Assembly: GCA_016709545.1 (NCBI GenBank)
Contig: JADJMO010000019.1
Location: 1-64,000 of the forward strand
Source of the DNA: Myxococcales bacterium
GTDB taxonomy: Bacteria; Myxococcota_A; Polyangia; Polyangiales; JADJMO01
DNA: 64,000 nucleotides
Direction: 5' to 3'
Below the pieces are notes generated by a model. The model was not told where the DNA came from and searched no databases. It worked only from the letters and a program-made list of their open reading frames with translations. This document shows positions 1 through 9,517 of the stretch, piece after piece; the stretch's first letter is position 1, and every line of letters begins with the position of its first letter. The position numbers were made by a program, and so were the translations under genes.

Positions 1-761
1 GCAGGTTGCCGGGCAGCCCACCGCCGGTGATGTGGCTCATCGCCCGCACGTCGACGCCGGCCGCGAGCAGCGCCCGCGTGGCCTTGGCGTAGAGGCGCGT
101 GGGGCGCATGAGCGCGGCGCCGAGCGAGACGCCATTCCCTCGACATGCCCCCTCGGGTCCTTGCCCTCGACGCCACCTTGCGCGACGAGCGGTAGCCGTT
201 GCTGTGGAGCCCACGAGCTCGGGAGGCCGATCGCGACGTCGCCGGCCGCGACGCGCTTGCCGTCGACGATGCGCTTCTTGCCGACCACGCCGACCGCGAA
301 CCCGGCGAGGTCGTATTCGCCCTCCTGGTACATGCCCGGCATCTCGGCCGTCTCGCCGCCGAGCAGCGCGCAGCCCGACTCGCCGCACGCGCGCGCGATC
401 CCCGCGACGACCCGCGTGGCGGTCTCGACCGAGCTTGCCCGTCGCGAAGTAGTCGAGGGAACAGGGGCCGCGCGCCGCACGTGAGGATGTCGTTCACGCA
501 CATGCCGACGAGGTCCTGGCCGATGTCGTCGTGGGCGCCGAGCTCGAACGCGAGCTTGAGCTTGGTGCCGACCCCGTCGGTCCCGCTCACGAGCACGGGT
601 TCCTCGACGTCGGTCGGGACCTGACAAAGGCCCGCGAACCCACCGACGTCGGCGAGCACCTCGGGGATCCGCGTCTTGGCCGCGAACGGCTTGATCCGGT
701 CGACCAGGGCGTCGCCCGCGTCGATGTCGACGCCGGAATCCTTGTACGTGATCGCCTTCAT
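1..761 (-). CDS. purM: Phosphoribosylformylglycinamidine cyclo-ligase (AIR synthetase), partial, frameshifted
   Basis: PurM makes aminoimidazole ribotide from FGAM with ATP in purine synthesis. The start ATG is at 761 (MKAITYKDSGVDIDAGDAL). Family landmarks are read in more than one frame: SGTDGVGTKLKLAFELG near the N-terminus, GMCVNDILTCGARPL, LLGGETAEMPGMYQEGEYDL in the middle, and AMSHITGGGLPGNL at the window edge. The C-terminal part lies outside the window. At least three indels are needed to restore one frame, near 455-465, 430-440 and 130-225. Because purM is normally essential and both sides of each break are well conserved, sequencing error is the likeliest cause; true decay cannot be excluded. 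The identification is firm. Confidence 0.9.
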   Translation of the reverse strand, partial: MKAITYKDSGVDIDAGDALVDRIKPFAAKTRIPEVLADVGGFAGLCQVPTDVEEPVLVSGTDGVGTKLKLAFELGAHDDIGQDLVGMCVNDILTCGARPLFPRLLRDGQARSRPPRGSSRGSRARAASRAARCSAARRPRCRACTRRANTTSPGSRSAWSARSASSTASASRPATSRSASRARGLHSNGYRSSRKVASRARTRGGMSREWRLARRRAHAPHAPLRQGHAGAARGRRRRAGDEPHHRRWAARQP

Positions 762-944
762 CGCCCCGCACCCTAGGGCGATCCCCTTCCCGCAGGCAAG
801 CCGCCGTCCCCACGGCCGCGCGTCCCGCACCGCCCCTGAGAGGACGTCGCCACTCCGCCGCGCAGCGGCGTGCACGGGGTGTTCGGCGGTCAGCGACGAC
901 GGAGCCCGCAGGGGCGTAGGGAGGGCGCGGCGGCGGCGAACTGA

Positions 945-960
945 GAAGGCGTGAGCCTTC
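945..960. terminator. Small hairpin at the 3' end of the kinase-TPR gene
   Basis: A perfect 6-bp stem, GAAGGC and GCCTTC with a GTGA loop, overlaps the stop codon of the minus-strand gene ending at 959. No clear T tract follows, so a terminator role is only a guess. The rest of the 762-958 gap shows another short stem (CGCCGC at 856-861 with GCGGCG at 865-870) and no gene. Confidence 0.25.
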
Positions 961-3900
961 AGCAACTAAGAATCATAGTGATGACGAGCTTGTCGCGGAG
1001 CGTGAAGTAGTCCTCGCTGGCGGCGAAGAGGGCGATCTCTTTGAGGCGATCCTTCTGGCTGACCGAGACCGTCGCGTCGTCGGTGGCCTTGATGAGGGCC
1101 ATCGCGACCTCGAGGTCGTGCGCGAGCAGGAGCCCGGCGCGGTCGGCGGTGAGGTCGCACGCGGCGATCCACTTCTTGAGGTCGATGGCGGCGCCGCTCG
1201 AGAGCAGGCGCGCGACGAGCGACGTGAGCTGCTCCTTCTGCGTCGGGTGCAGCTTCTCGAGCGCGGCGATGGCCTGCTTGACCGGGCCCTCGAGCTCGGC
1301 GGCGACCGGGAAGTTCGGCGACACGATCTTGATCGCGCCGAACAGCCAGGCCTTGAGGCCGGTGCCGGTCGAGACCACGTGGCGGACGTACATGCCGGGG
1401 CGCAGGAACGCGAGCTTCTGGCCGGCGACGAACGCGAGCGCCTGCGGGGGGACCTCGCCGGTCTCGAGCGCGGCGCGCCCGAGCACGAGGGCCCGCGGGT
1501 TGGCGTGCACGTAGGCGAGGCCCGCCTCGAGCGCCGGGTTGTGGAACACGACCGGCGGGTCCATGCCGAACACGTTCGCTGCGTAGAACAGCGTCTGCGA
1601 CATCGGGTACTGGTCGGTCGTGAGGTCGACCGCGTAGCTCGGGTGGTAGCCCTCGGACTCGAGGGTCACGCCGCGCGAGGCGATGATGGCGGGCTCGATG
1701 GTCGCGAAGATCGCCGTCAGCAGCGGGTCGCGCTCGGGGTGGCGCATCACCGTGTTCCACTCGTCGTTGTTCAGGCGGTCCTGGGCGGCGGCGGCGGTCT
1801 CGGTGCGGTGGCGCTTGTAGAAGCGCTCCTCGTCGGCCTCGGCGAGGTTCAGGCAGGTGAGCACCTGGCACATGCACCAGGCGGCGTCGGCGCGCTTGGC
1901 CTGCGTGTAGAGCTTGCGGAGCAGCTTGAACGACTCGGCGCGGTAGGGGTTCTTCTTGAGGATCGCCGTCTGCGCCTTGACCGCCTTCTCGAGGAAGCGC
2001 GAGGCGTCCGAGGCGTAGATCGTGGCGAGGATCTCGTTGCGGTCGTGGTTCTCGGGGTCGAGGGCCTGCGCCTGCTCGTAGGCCTCGATGGCCTCGTCCA
2101 CCTGACCGAGCTGGCGGTGGTAGAGGTCGCCGAGCGCGTCGAGCGCGGCGAGCTGGCCGACCTTGTCGCCCGCGGCCTTGGCGCGCGTGTGGCGGGTGCG
2201 GAGCAGCCGCTCGTTGGCGGCGTGATCGCCCTGCTCCTTGCGCAGGCGGATCGCCTCCTCGAGGGCCTTGTCGTTCGAGGGGTCGGCGTCGACGACGCGC
2301 TCGTAGAGGTCGGCGGCGTCGGTCGGGTGCTTGAGCTGCCGGTCGGTGACGATCGCGGCGGTCATCAGGTACTTGCCCTTGGCCTTGGGATCGGTCGTGA
2401 GATCGCCGAGGCGGAGCACGACCTCGACCAGCTTCGACCAGTCCTCGCCCTCGCTGTAGAGCTGCATCAGCTTGAGCATCACGGCGCGGTCGTCGGGGCG
2501 CTCGTCGAGGGCCGCGACGTACTGCTTGGCGGCGCTCGTGCGGTCCTTGAGCTTGCTGCCGAGGACGTCGCCGAGCTCGACGATCAGCTTGAACCGCTCG
2601 TCGCCCGCGGCGGACTCGAGCAGGCGCTTCTTGGCGGCGACGACGTCGGTCCACTCCTCGCGCGCCTCGTGCAGCTTGGCCAGGGCCTCGAGGGGCGCGG
2701 AGCTGGTGGGGTCGAGATCGGCGGCCTCCTCGAGGGCGAGGTGGGCGCGCTCGTGGTCGCCGACGCGACGCGCGGACTCGCCGAGGCGGAACAGGATCTC
2801 GGCGCGCTCGTAGCCGACGAAGTGCTCGCCGAACTTGTCGATGAGCGTGACGTGGATCTCGCGGGCGGCCTTCGGGTCGCCGTGGTCGAAGGTGATCTGA
2901 CCCACCCGGCGCAGCGCCTCGGGGTCGTCGGGGGCGAGGGCGCGGAGCCGCTCGACCGCCTTGACCGCCTTGTCGCTCGCGCCGGTGCGCACGAGCGCGT
3001 CGACGTAGCGGAGCAGGATGCGCACGGCCTCATCGCGGCCGAGGGTGTCGGCGCGCTGACGAGCGCTCCGAGCTGCCGCGCGGCCTCGAGGTAGCGCGCC
3101 GCCTCGAAGGCGCTCTCGCCGAGGACCATGAGGGCGGCCACGTTGGTCGGGTCGTGGTCGAGCGCCTTCCGGGCGGCCTCTTGGCGCGCTGCTCGTCCTT
3201 GAGCTTCTCGCGCGCGACCTTCGCCATCTCGGCGAACAGCCGGGCCTTCTGCAGCGGGCTCTCGGTGATCGCCACCTCGCGCTCGATCATGGAGATGGCC
3301 GCCGCGACGTCGCCGCGGGCCGCGTAGGCGCCGCGCAGCGCGGCCGCCGCGCCCTTGTCGTTGGGGTTCGCGTCGAGGGCCAGCTTGTAGCGCTCGATCG
3401 CGCCGTCCTTGTCGCCGCGCGTCTCGAGCATGCGCGCCGCGCGGGTGTACTGCTCGGCCTTCGCCTCGGGCGTCGCGGCCTTGGCGGCGAGCGCCTCGAC
3501 GGCGGCCACGGCGGCGTTGGCGTCGCCCGACGACTCGCGGAGGTGGGCGAGGGCCTCGAGGGCGCCCGCGTGCTCGGGCTGGATCTCGAGGACCTTCTCG
3601 AACGTGTGCATGGCGCGCTCGGGCGAGCCGATCTGCTCGGAGAGCACCCGACCACGCGAGAGCAGGAGCTCGACGCGACGGCCGTTGTCCTCGACCACCT
3701 TGAGGTGGCGCTCGATGAGGGCCGCGACGTCCTCCCAGCGGTCGAGGGCGCGGTAGTGGCGCCCGAGCGAGACGAGCGCGTGGTCGTTGGCGGAGTCGAT
3801 CTTGAGGATGGCCTCGTAGGACTCGGCGGCGCGCTCGTGGTCGAGGAACTCCTCGTCGTGGATCGCGGCGATGCGCTCGAGGAGGCCGATCCGCTGGCGC

Positions 3901-6383
3901 GGGGTGGCCGCGACGCTGATCTGGGTATCGAGGTTCGCGAGCAGCTCCTTGTAGCGGCCCGTGCGGTTGTAGATGCGGTCGAGGCCCTTGAGGGCGACGA
4001 GGTTGCGCGGATCGATCTGGAGCACGGACTCGAAGCGCTTCATCGCCTCGGTCATGTCGCCGATCTGGTCCTCGTAGAGCTCGCCGATCTTGGCGAGCAC
4101 CTCGGCGCGCTCGGGGCCGCGGACCGAAGAGGCGCGGGCCTCGAAGATCTTGACCACCGAGACGAAGTCGCCGCTGCGCGTGCAGATGCGCTCGATGCCG
4201 TCGGCCGCCTGCGGGTGGCCCGGGTCCTCGGCGAGGATCTGCTGGTAGAGGTCCTTGGCCTTGTTGGCGTCGGAGAGCTTGGTCTCGAGGATGTCGGCCG
4301 CCTGCGCGCGCAGGTCGCGGGCGCGGCCCGGGGTGGCCGCCGCGTCGGCGCGCTTCATCAGCACGGTGCCTAGCTCGGGCCACTGCTGCGCCTTCTTGTA
4401 GACGTCGCACATGCCCTCGAGCGCCGCCTCGTTGGCGGGGTCGAGCTTGATCGCTGCCTGGTACGAGGGCAGGGCGAGGTCGAGCCGGTTGACCTTGCTG
4501 ACGAACCACTTGCCCATCTGCACGAACAGGGCGAGCTTGTCCTCCCCCGAGACGCCGTCGACCTGCACCTTGTGCGCGCCCTGACCGAGCGCCTCGTCCC
4601 ACTTCTCTTCGTTGGTGCCGGCGAGCCGCTCCACCTCGTACGAGTAGTCGCCCTCGCGGGGCTCCTCGCACCAGGCCTGCACGTAGGCCACGAAGGCGTT
4701 GTCGGCGTCCTCGAGCTCGATCTCGTAGAGGCGACCGATCTCGGCGTAGACCAGCGCGCGCTCGCGCCCGTGGTGCACGTTGTCGACGCGCGAGAGCATC
4801 ATCTCGACGACGTCGGACCACTGGCCGGTCGCCTTCTTGAGCTCCTCGAACGCCGCCTGCGCGATGTCGTCCTCGGGGTCGAGCTCGAGGAGGCGCTTGT
4901 AGACGCCCTCGGCGCGCTCGGGGTTCTTGGCGTTGGCCTCGAAGATGCGCGCCGAGCGGAACAGCAGCGAGGTGCGGATGTCCTTCTTGGCCGCGTCCTC
5001 GATGCCCTCGGCGACCTGGAAGAAGCCGTCCGCGATGCGGTTCGCGTCGCCGCCCTCCTCGAGGGCCTTCTCGAGGTTCGCGGCGGCCTCGCCGTCCTCG
5101 GGCTTCTCGACGAGCTCGGCGATGCGCAGATCGACGTCGTCGTCGGAGAGCTTCTTCTGCTGGGTCTGCGCCGTGGCGGCGCCGCGGCCGAGGCGGTCGA
5201 ACGCCTCGAGCACGGCGCGCGCGTCGACCGGACGGCCCGAAGGCTCCTTGGCGAGCAAGCCGGCGACGAAGGTGTCGATCTCCTTGCTGACCCACCCGCG
5301 CGGGGCGGTCGCGCTGGGAGGCTCGGGGACGGTCGCGAGGTGAGCGAGGGCGACCTCGAGCGACGTCTTGCCGTCCTTGGCGAACAGCGCCTTGCCGGTG
5401 AGCACCTCGAAGAGGAGCGCGCCGAACGCGTAGACGTCGCTCTTGCCGTCGGCGACGTTGCCGCGCACGAGCTCGGGCGCGATGGCCTTGGCGCTGCCGT
5501 AGATGGCGAGGATGCCGGTCTGGTTCTGGGTCGTGCGGCCGCGCGCACGGAGGCGGTCGGTGCCGAAGTCGACCAGCACGGCGCGGGGCGGGGCGCCCGC
5601 ATCTGCCTTGGCGAGCAGCACGTTCTCGGTCTTGAGGTCGCCGTGGGCGAGGCGCTTCTCGTGCATGGCGGCGAGCGCCTCGAGGATCGCGCGGAGCAGC
5701 GGGCGCGCCTCGTTGAGGTGCATGGGGCCCGTGCGGGAGAGGCGCGCGGCGAGCGACTGGCCGTCGATGTAGTCGTAGCTGATGTACATCCGGCCGTCGG
5801 GGAACGCGCCGGTCTCGATGTTGCGCGGAAGGCCGGGGTGCTGCACGGTCCCGACGAGGCGGTTCGCCGTCATGAAGCGGTGCAACGACCGCGTGTCGCG
5901 CGCCATCTCGCGCTTGACGAGCTTGAGGGCGGTCTGGCGGTTGCCGCTCTCCTTGCGCGAGGCGAGGTAGACGACGCCGGCGCCGCCCTCGCCGATCTTC
6001 TTCTGGATGGTGAAGGCGCCGATCTCGGTGCCGGGCGAGAGCTCGTCGGCGTGGGCCAGGCCGACGGCCGCGATCTCGCGAACCCGCGGGTCGATGTCCG
6101 CCTTGTGGATCAGGAGCGCGTCGACGAGCGCCTCGACCGCGTCGATCTGCGCGCAGTGATCCACGAGGGCGCGGGCGAACGAGCCCTTCGCCGAGGTCCC
6201 GCCGATCTGCTCGGGGTCGAGCCCCAGCGAGCCGCTGGCGATCCCCTGCATGTCCTCGAGCGAGAACAGCCGCTCGAGCTCGCCGCGCACGACCGCGAGG
6301 AGCGGGTGGCCGACGGCGACGGGAGCGGGGACGAGGTTGGAGACGGAGGGCGGAAGGGAAGCAGGTCCGACGTTGGATTCCAT
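959..6383 (-). CDS. Giant Ser/Thr protein kinase with long TPR region, frameshifted near its C-terminus
   Basis: The start ATG is at 6383. A leader of about 120 residues precedes a Hanks-type kinase domain at roughly residues 122-380. The G-loop is GEGGAGVVY (131-139), the ATP lysine is in ALKLVK (K154), the catalytic loop is HGDLKTEN (248-255), DFG is in VDFGTDR and the APE motif is in IAPELVRG. The loop is HGD rather than HRD, but the catalytic Asp is kept. About 1,400 residues of degenerate TPR helix pairs follow (recurrent AxxxYExxLxxDPxN-type units), then a non-TPR tail containing MSQTLFYAANVFGMDPP. The frame shifts twice, near 3180 (after KLKDEQRAK) and near 3040 (at the LGALVSAPT/AVRILLRYVDALV join). 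Restored length is about 1,808 residues. Such kinase-TPR proteins are common in myxobacteria; the substrate is unknown. No transmembrane segment is obvious, so it is probably cytoplasmic. Confidence 0.85.
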
Positions 6384-6531
6384 CGATCTCTCTCGGCGAC
6401 GACCCGGGCCTTCCGGGCGAGCGCGGATGCTCGCACGCAGGCGGGGCGACGAGAAGGTGAAACTTCGTGTGTAAAGGATCTGGACGGTCGTCCGGAACGC
6501 CCGCGCTGACGCGACGTGATAACGTCGACGC
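6384..6531. promoter_or_regulatory. Divergent intergenic region, kinase-TPR and DUF721 gene
   Basis: This 148-bp gap separates two divergently transcribed genes and must carry both promoters if each is transcribed on its own. I can name no convincing -35/-10 pair or operator in it. Confidence 0.3.
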
Positions 6532-7080
6532 GTGGCAGTGGCGCGGAGCGGCAAACGGCGCCGGAACAGCGCCCCGACGACCCTGGGGGCGCTGCTTTCC
6601 GCCACCCCCGCGGGCAAGGCCGCGACCGAGGTGCTGGTCACCCGCGCCCTCTGGGAGCAGGTGGCCGGCGTCGCGTTCGCGCGGCGGACGATGCCGGATC
6701 GGCTCTCGCGCGGGACCCTGTACGTGGTCGTCTCCTCGAGCGGCTGGGCGCAGGAGCTCGCCATCGCCGAGCGCACCCTGGTGGAGCGGCTTCGCGCGCG
6801 CGGGGTGGAGGTCCAGCACCTGCGGGCCCGCGTGGGCGAGGTGCCGGAGATGGATCGCGGCGGCATCCTCGCGCCGAGCCGACCTGAGCTCGCCCGGGCC
6901 CGTACGGTCGAGGCACCCGCGCCGCTGGTCGCCGCGGTGCACCGCGTCGCTGATCCGGAGCTCCGCGAGACCCTCGACCGCGTCGCCCGCGCGCTCGCGC
7001 GCAAGGAGGCCGAGGTCGAGGTCCGCACCAGGGCCGAGCAGCAGAAGCCGAAGCCGCGCATTCCGGGCTCCCACCGCTGA
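6532..7080 (+). CDS. DUF721 (DciA-like) protein
   Basis: The protein has 182 residues with a GTG start at 6532 (MAVARSGKRRRNSAP). The core LWEQVAGVAFARRTMPDRLSRGTLYVVVSSSGWAQEL matches the DUF721 fold, whose signature is W..VG..., a basic stretch, then G.L.V...S..W..EL. Family members include DciA, which acts at the replicative helicase in bacteria lacking DnaC/DnaI; whether this copy does so cannot be read from sequence. The C-terminal half is charged and probably disordered. The gene is divergent from the kinase gene and 51 bp upstream of the Rieske gene. Function is inferred from family only. Confidence 0.7.
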   Translation: MAVARSGKRRRNSAPTTLGALLSATPAGKAATEVLVTRALWEQVAGVAFARRTMPDRLSRGTLYVVVSSSGWAQELAIAERTLVERLRARGVEVQHLRARVGEVPEMDRGGILAPSRPELARARTVEAPAPLVAAVHRVADPELRETLDRVARALARKEAEVEVRTRAEQQKPKPRIPGSHR

Positions 7081-7131
7081 GCTCCTGGTAGGGCGATCGA
7101 GCGTCGACGATCGCGGGTAGTCTCGCCCGCC

Positions 7132-7669
7132 ATGGCCGAAGACGTGCCCGACAAGAATCGCCGCCTGTTCGTCACCGTCGCCGTCACCGGGAGCTGCGCG
7201 ATCGCCGCGGCCGTGGCCGGTCCCGGCGCGGTGTTCGTCGCCGCGCCGCTCGCCGACAAGGGCAGCGGGGGTCGGAGGTTCGCCGTCGGCAAGCTGGACG
7301 ACCTCACCCAGGGCGTGCCCACCAAGGTCACGCTGATCGGCGACGAGGTCGACGCCTTCACGCGCGCGGAGAAGCGCAAGCTCGGTGCGGTGTGGCTGCT
7401 GCGCACCGGCCCGCGCGAGGTGCAGGCGCTGTCCGCGATCTGCCCCCACCTCGGCTGCTCGATCGACGTGCAGTCCGGCGAGGCAGGCAAGGCGCCGGGC
7501 TTTGCCTGTCCCTGTCACGAGCGGCTTCGCCCTCGCCGGCGCGCGCCTCTCCGGTCCTTCGCCGCGCGGCATGGACGCGCTGCCCGTCGAGATCGCCGCC
7601 GACGGCGCGCTGACCGTCACCTGGAAGCGCTACCGGATCGGCGTCGAGAAGCAGGAGGAGATCGGATGA
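7132..7669 (+). CDS. Rieske [2Fe-2S] protein of a bc-type complex, one frameshift
   Basis: The subunit of about 179 residues carries the Rieske cluster of a quinol:cytochrome c reductase. One N-terminal membrane anchor spans residues 11-40. The first cluster half-site is CPHLGC (104-109) and the second starts CPCHE (126-130). Right after this the frame changes near 7519: the remainder (GFALAGARLSGPSPRGMDALPVEI...) is in the next frame, where a CPCHxSGF sequence would be expected. The stop at 7669 overlaps the ATG of the cytochrome b gene (ATGA), so the two are translationally coupled. One missing base explains the break; a sequencing error is most likely because the rest of the complex is intact. 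Confidence 0.9.
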
Positions 7670-9483
7670 GCCTGTTCTCCCGCATCGGCGACGCCGTCGA
7701 CGAACGCCTCGGTCACCGCAAGCTCCTGCGCGAGGCGCTCGACGAGCCGATCCCTGGCGGCGCGCGCTTCGGGTACGTCTTCGGCAGCGCGCTCCTGGTC
7801 TGCATCCTCGTGCAGCTCGCGACCGGCCTCCTCCTCATGACCGCGTACGCACCGTCGGCGACGACGGCCTGGGCGAGCGTCCACCACATCCAGCACGCGC
7901 TGCCGGGCGGCTGGCTCGTGCGCGGCCTCCACCACTTCGGCTCGGGCGCGACGGTGGTGCTGCTCGGGGCGCACCTGCTGCAGACCGCGATCTACGGCGC
8001 GTACAAGCGCCCGCGCGAGGGCAACTGGTACTTCGGCCTCGTGCTGTTCGGGCTGGTGCTCGGTCTGTCACTCACCGGGTACCTGCTCCCCTGGGACCAG
8101 AAGGGCTACTGGGCGACGCGCGTCGCCACCAACATCTTCGGCACGATCCCGGGCGTCGGCGTGCAGGTGCAGCGCCTCGCGCAGGGCGGAAACCAGTACG
8201 GGCACCTGACCTTGACGCGGTTCTACGCGCTGCATGTCGGGGTCCTGCCGATGGCGATGATGGTCGCGATCGCCATCCACGTCGCGCTGTTCCGCAAGCA
8301 CGGCGTCACCCCCCCTTCGGGCGCGGACCTCGCCAAGGTCGACCGATTCTACCCGAAGCAGCTCGCCCTCGACGTGCTCGCCGCGTGCGCGGTGCTCGGC
8401 GTGGTGCTGGCCCTCGTGCTCCGGCACCACGGCGCCGACCTCGACGCGCCGGCCGACCCTTCGAGCGACTACCCCGCGCGGCCCGAGTGGTACTTCCTCG
8501 CGCTGTTCCAGCTGCTCAAGTACTTCCACGGTCCGCTCGAGATCGTCGGCACGCTCGTCGTGCCCGGCGTGGCGGGGGGCTTCCTCGTCGCGCTGCCGTT
8601 CCTGGATCGCAGCCCGACCACGGCGGTGCGGGCGCGCCTCCCGTGGCTCGCGCTCCTCGGGCTCGGCCTCGCGGGCGTGGCCGCGTTGACGATGCTCGCG
8701 CGCGCCGGCGACGCGAAGGACAAGAAGTACCTCGAGGCACGCAAGCTCGCCGACGAGCGCGCAGCGTATGCGAACGAGCTCGCGAAGAAGGGTGTCCCGC
8801 CGGAGGGCCCGCTCGTGATGCTCGCGCGCGACCCGCAGCTGCGCGGTCAGGAGCTCTGGAACAAGGCCTGCGCGACCTGTCACCGGCTCGGCCCGGTCGC
8901 GCCCGGCGCGAAGGACGAGACCACGGCGCCCGATCTGCAGGGATGGGGCTCGCCGGCGTGGGTCGAGGAGACGATGCGCGACCCCGACGGCAACCACCGC
9001 TTCGGTCGCTCGCCGTTGAAGGGGGAGATGCCGAGCGTGACCAAGGCGCCGCCCGGCAAGGAGAGCGAGTTCAAGGCGATGCCGGAGGCCGAGATCAAGG
9101 CCGTCGCGTCGTACGTCGCCGGCGCGTCGGACGCGAAGGGGGCCGAGGTGTACGGGCGCGCCTGCGAGGGCTGCCACAAGAAGGACGGCAAGGGAGGCGA
9201 CGACAGCGAGCTCGCCCCCGATCTCACCGGCTGGGGCAGCTACCGCTGGCTGCGCGCGCAGATCGCCGACCCGGCCGACGGTCAGACGTACAAGCCCGAG
9301 GCCTCGACCAGGAAGAACCACATGCCCGCGTTCGCGAAGAACGTCGACCTCCGGGACGAGATCGACCTCGTCGCGCGCTGGGTGCACTGGAAGGCGAAAG
9401 GCCGCTGGCCCACGGCCGAAGAGATGGAAGCGGTGTCCCCCGCCGCCTCACCCGCCCCGAGCGCCGCGCCCAAGAAGCCCTGA
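7666..9483 (+). CDS. Cytochrome b fused to a C-terminal di-haem cytochrome c
   Basis: The 605-residue protein combines a full-length cytochrome b with cytochrome c modules. The b part carries haem ligands H89 (or H90)/H103 and H190/H205; the second pair has 14 residues between the histidines, the b6-type spacing. The quinol-site PEWY motif is at 273-276, inside the subunit-IV-like half. A linker of about 60 residues follows the last membrane helix, then two CxxCH haem c sites: CATCH at 402-406 and CEGCH at 500-504. Together with the upstream Rieske gene this makes a two-gene quinol-oxidising complex without a separate c1 or c-type subunit gene. The c domains presumably lie outside the cytoplasm and pass electrons onward. 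No terminal oxidase is in the window. Confidence 0.93.
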   Translation: MSLFSRIGDAVDERLGHRKLLREALDEPIPGGARFGYVFGSALLVCILVQLATGLLLMTAYAPSATTAWASVHHIQHALPGGWLVRGLHHFGSGATVVLLGAHLLQTAIYGAYKRPREGNWYFGLVLFGLVLGLSLTGYLLPWDQKGYWATRVATNIFGTIPGVGVQVQRLAQGGNQYGHLTLTRFYALHVGVLPMAMMVAIAIHVALFRKHGVTPPSGADLAKVDRFYPKQLALDVLAACAVLGVVLALVLRHHGADLDAPADPSSDYPARPEWYFLALFQLLKYFHGPLEIVGTLVVPGVAGGFLVALPFLDRSPTTAVRARLPWLALLGLGLAGVAALTMLARAGDAKDKKYLEARKLADERAAYANELAKKGVPPEGPLVMLARDPQLRGQELWNKACATCHRLGPVAPGAKDETTAPDLQGWGSPAWVEETMRDPDGNHRFGRSPLKGEMPSVTKAPPGKESEFKAMPEAEIKAVASYVAGASDAKGAEVYGRACEGCHKKDGKGGDDSELAPDLTGWGSYRWLRAQIADPADGQTYKPEASTRKNHMPAFAKNVDLRDEIDLVARWVHWKAKGRWPTAEEMEAVSPAASPAPSAAPKKP

Positions 9484-9517
9484 GCCTGTTGCGGCCGCCG
9501 GTGGAGGCGGCCGCAGT

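Noticed and set aside
1118..3094. Long plus-strand frame rich in Leu, Val, Glu and Arg
   Set aside because: Antisense shadow of the TPR-coding region, caused by high GC and periodic codon use; no motif or start context.
2584..7620. Very long Arg/Pro/Ala-rich open frame on the minus strand
   Set aside because: It is an out-of-frame shadow of the kinase-TPR gene; its only genuine stretch is the short piece bridging the breaks near 3180 and 3040.
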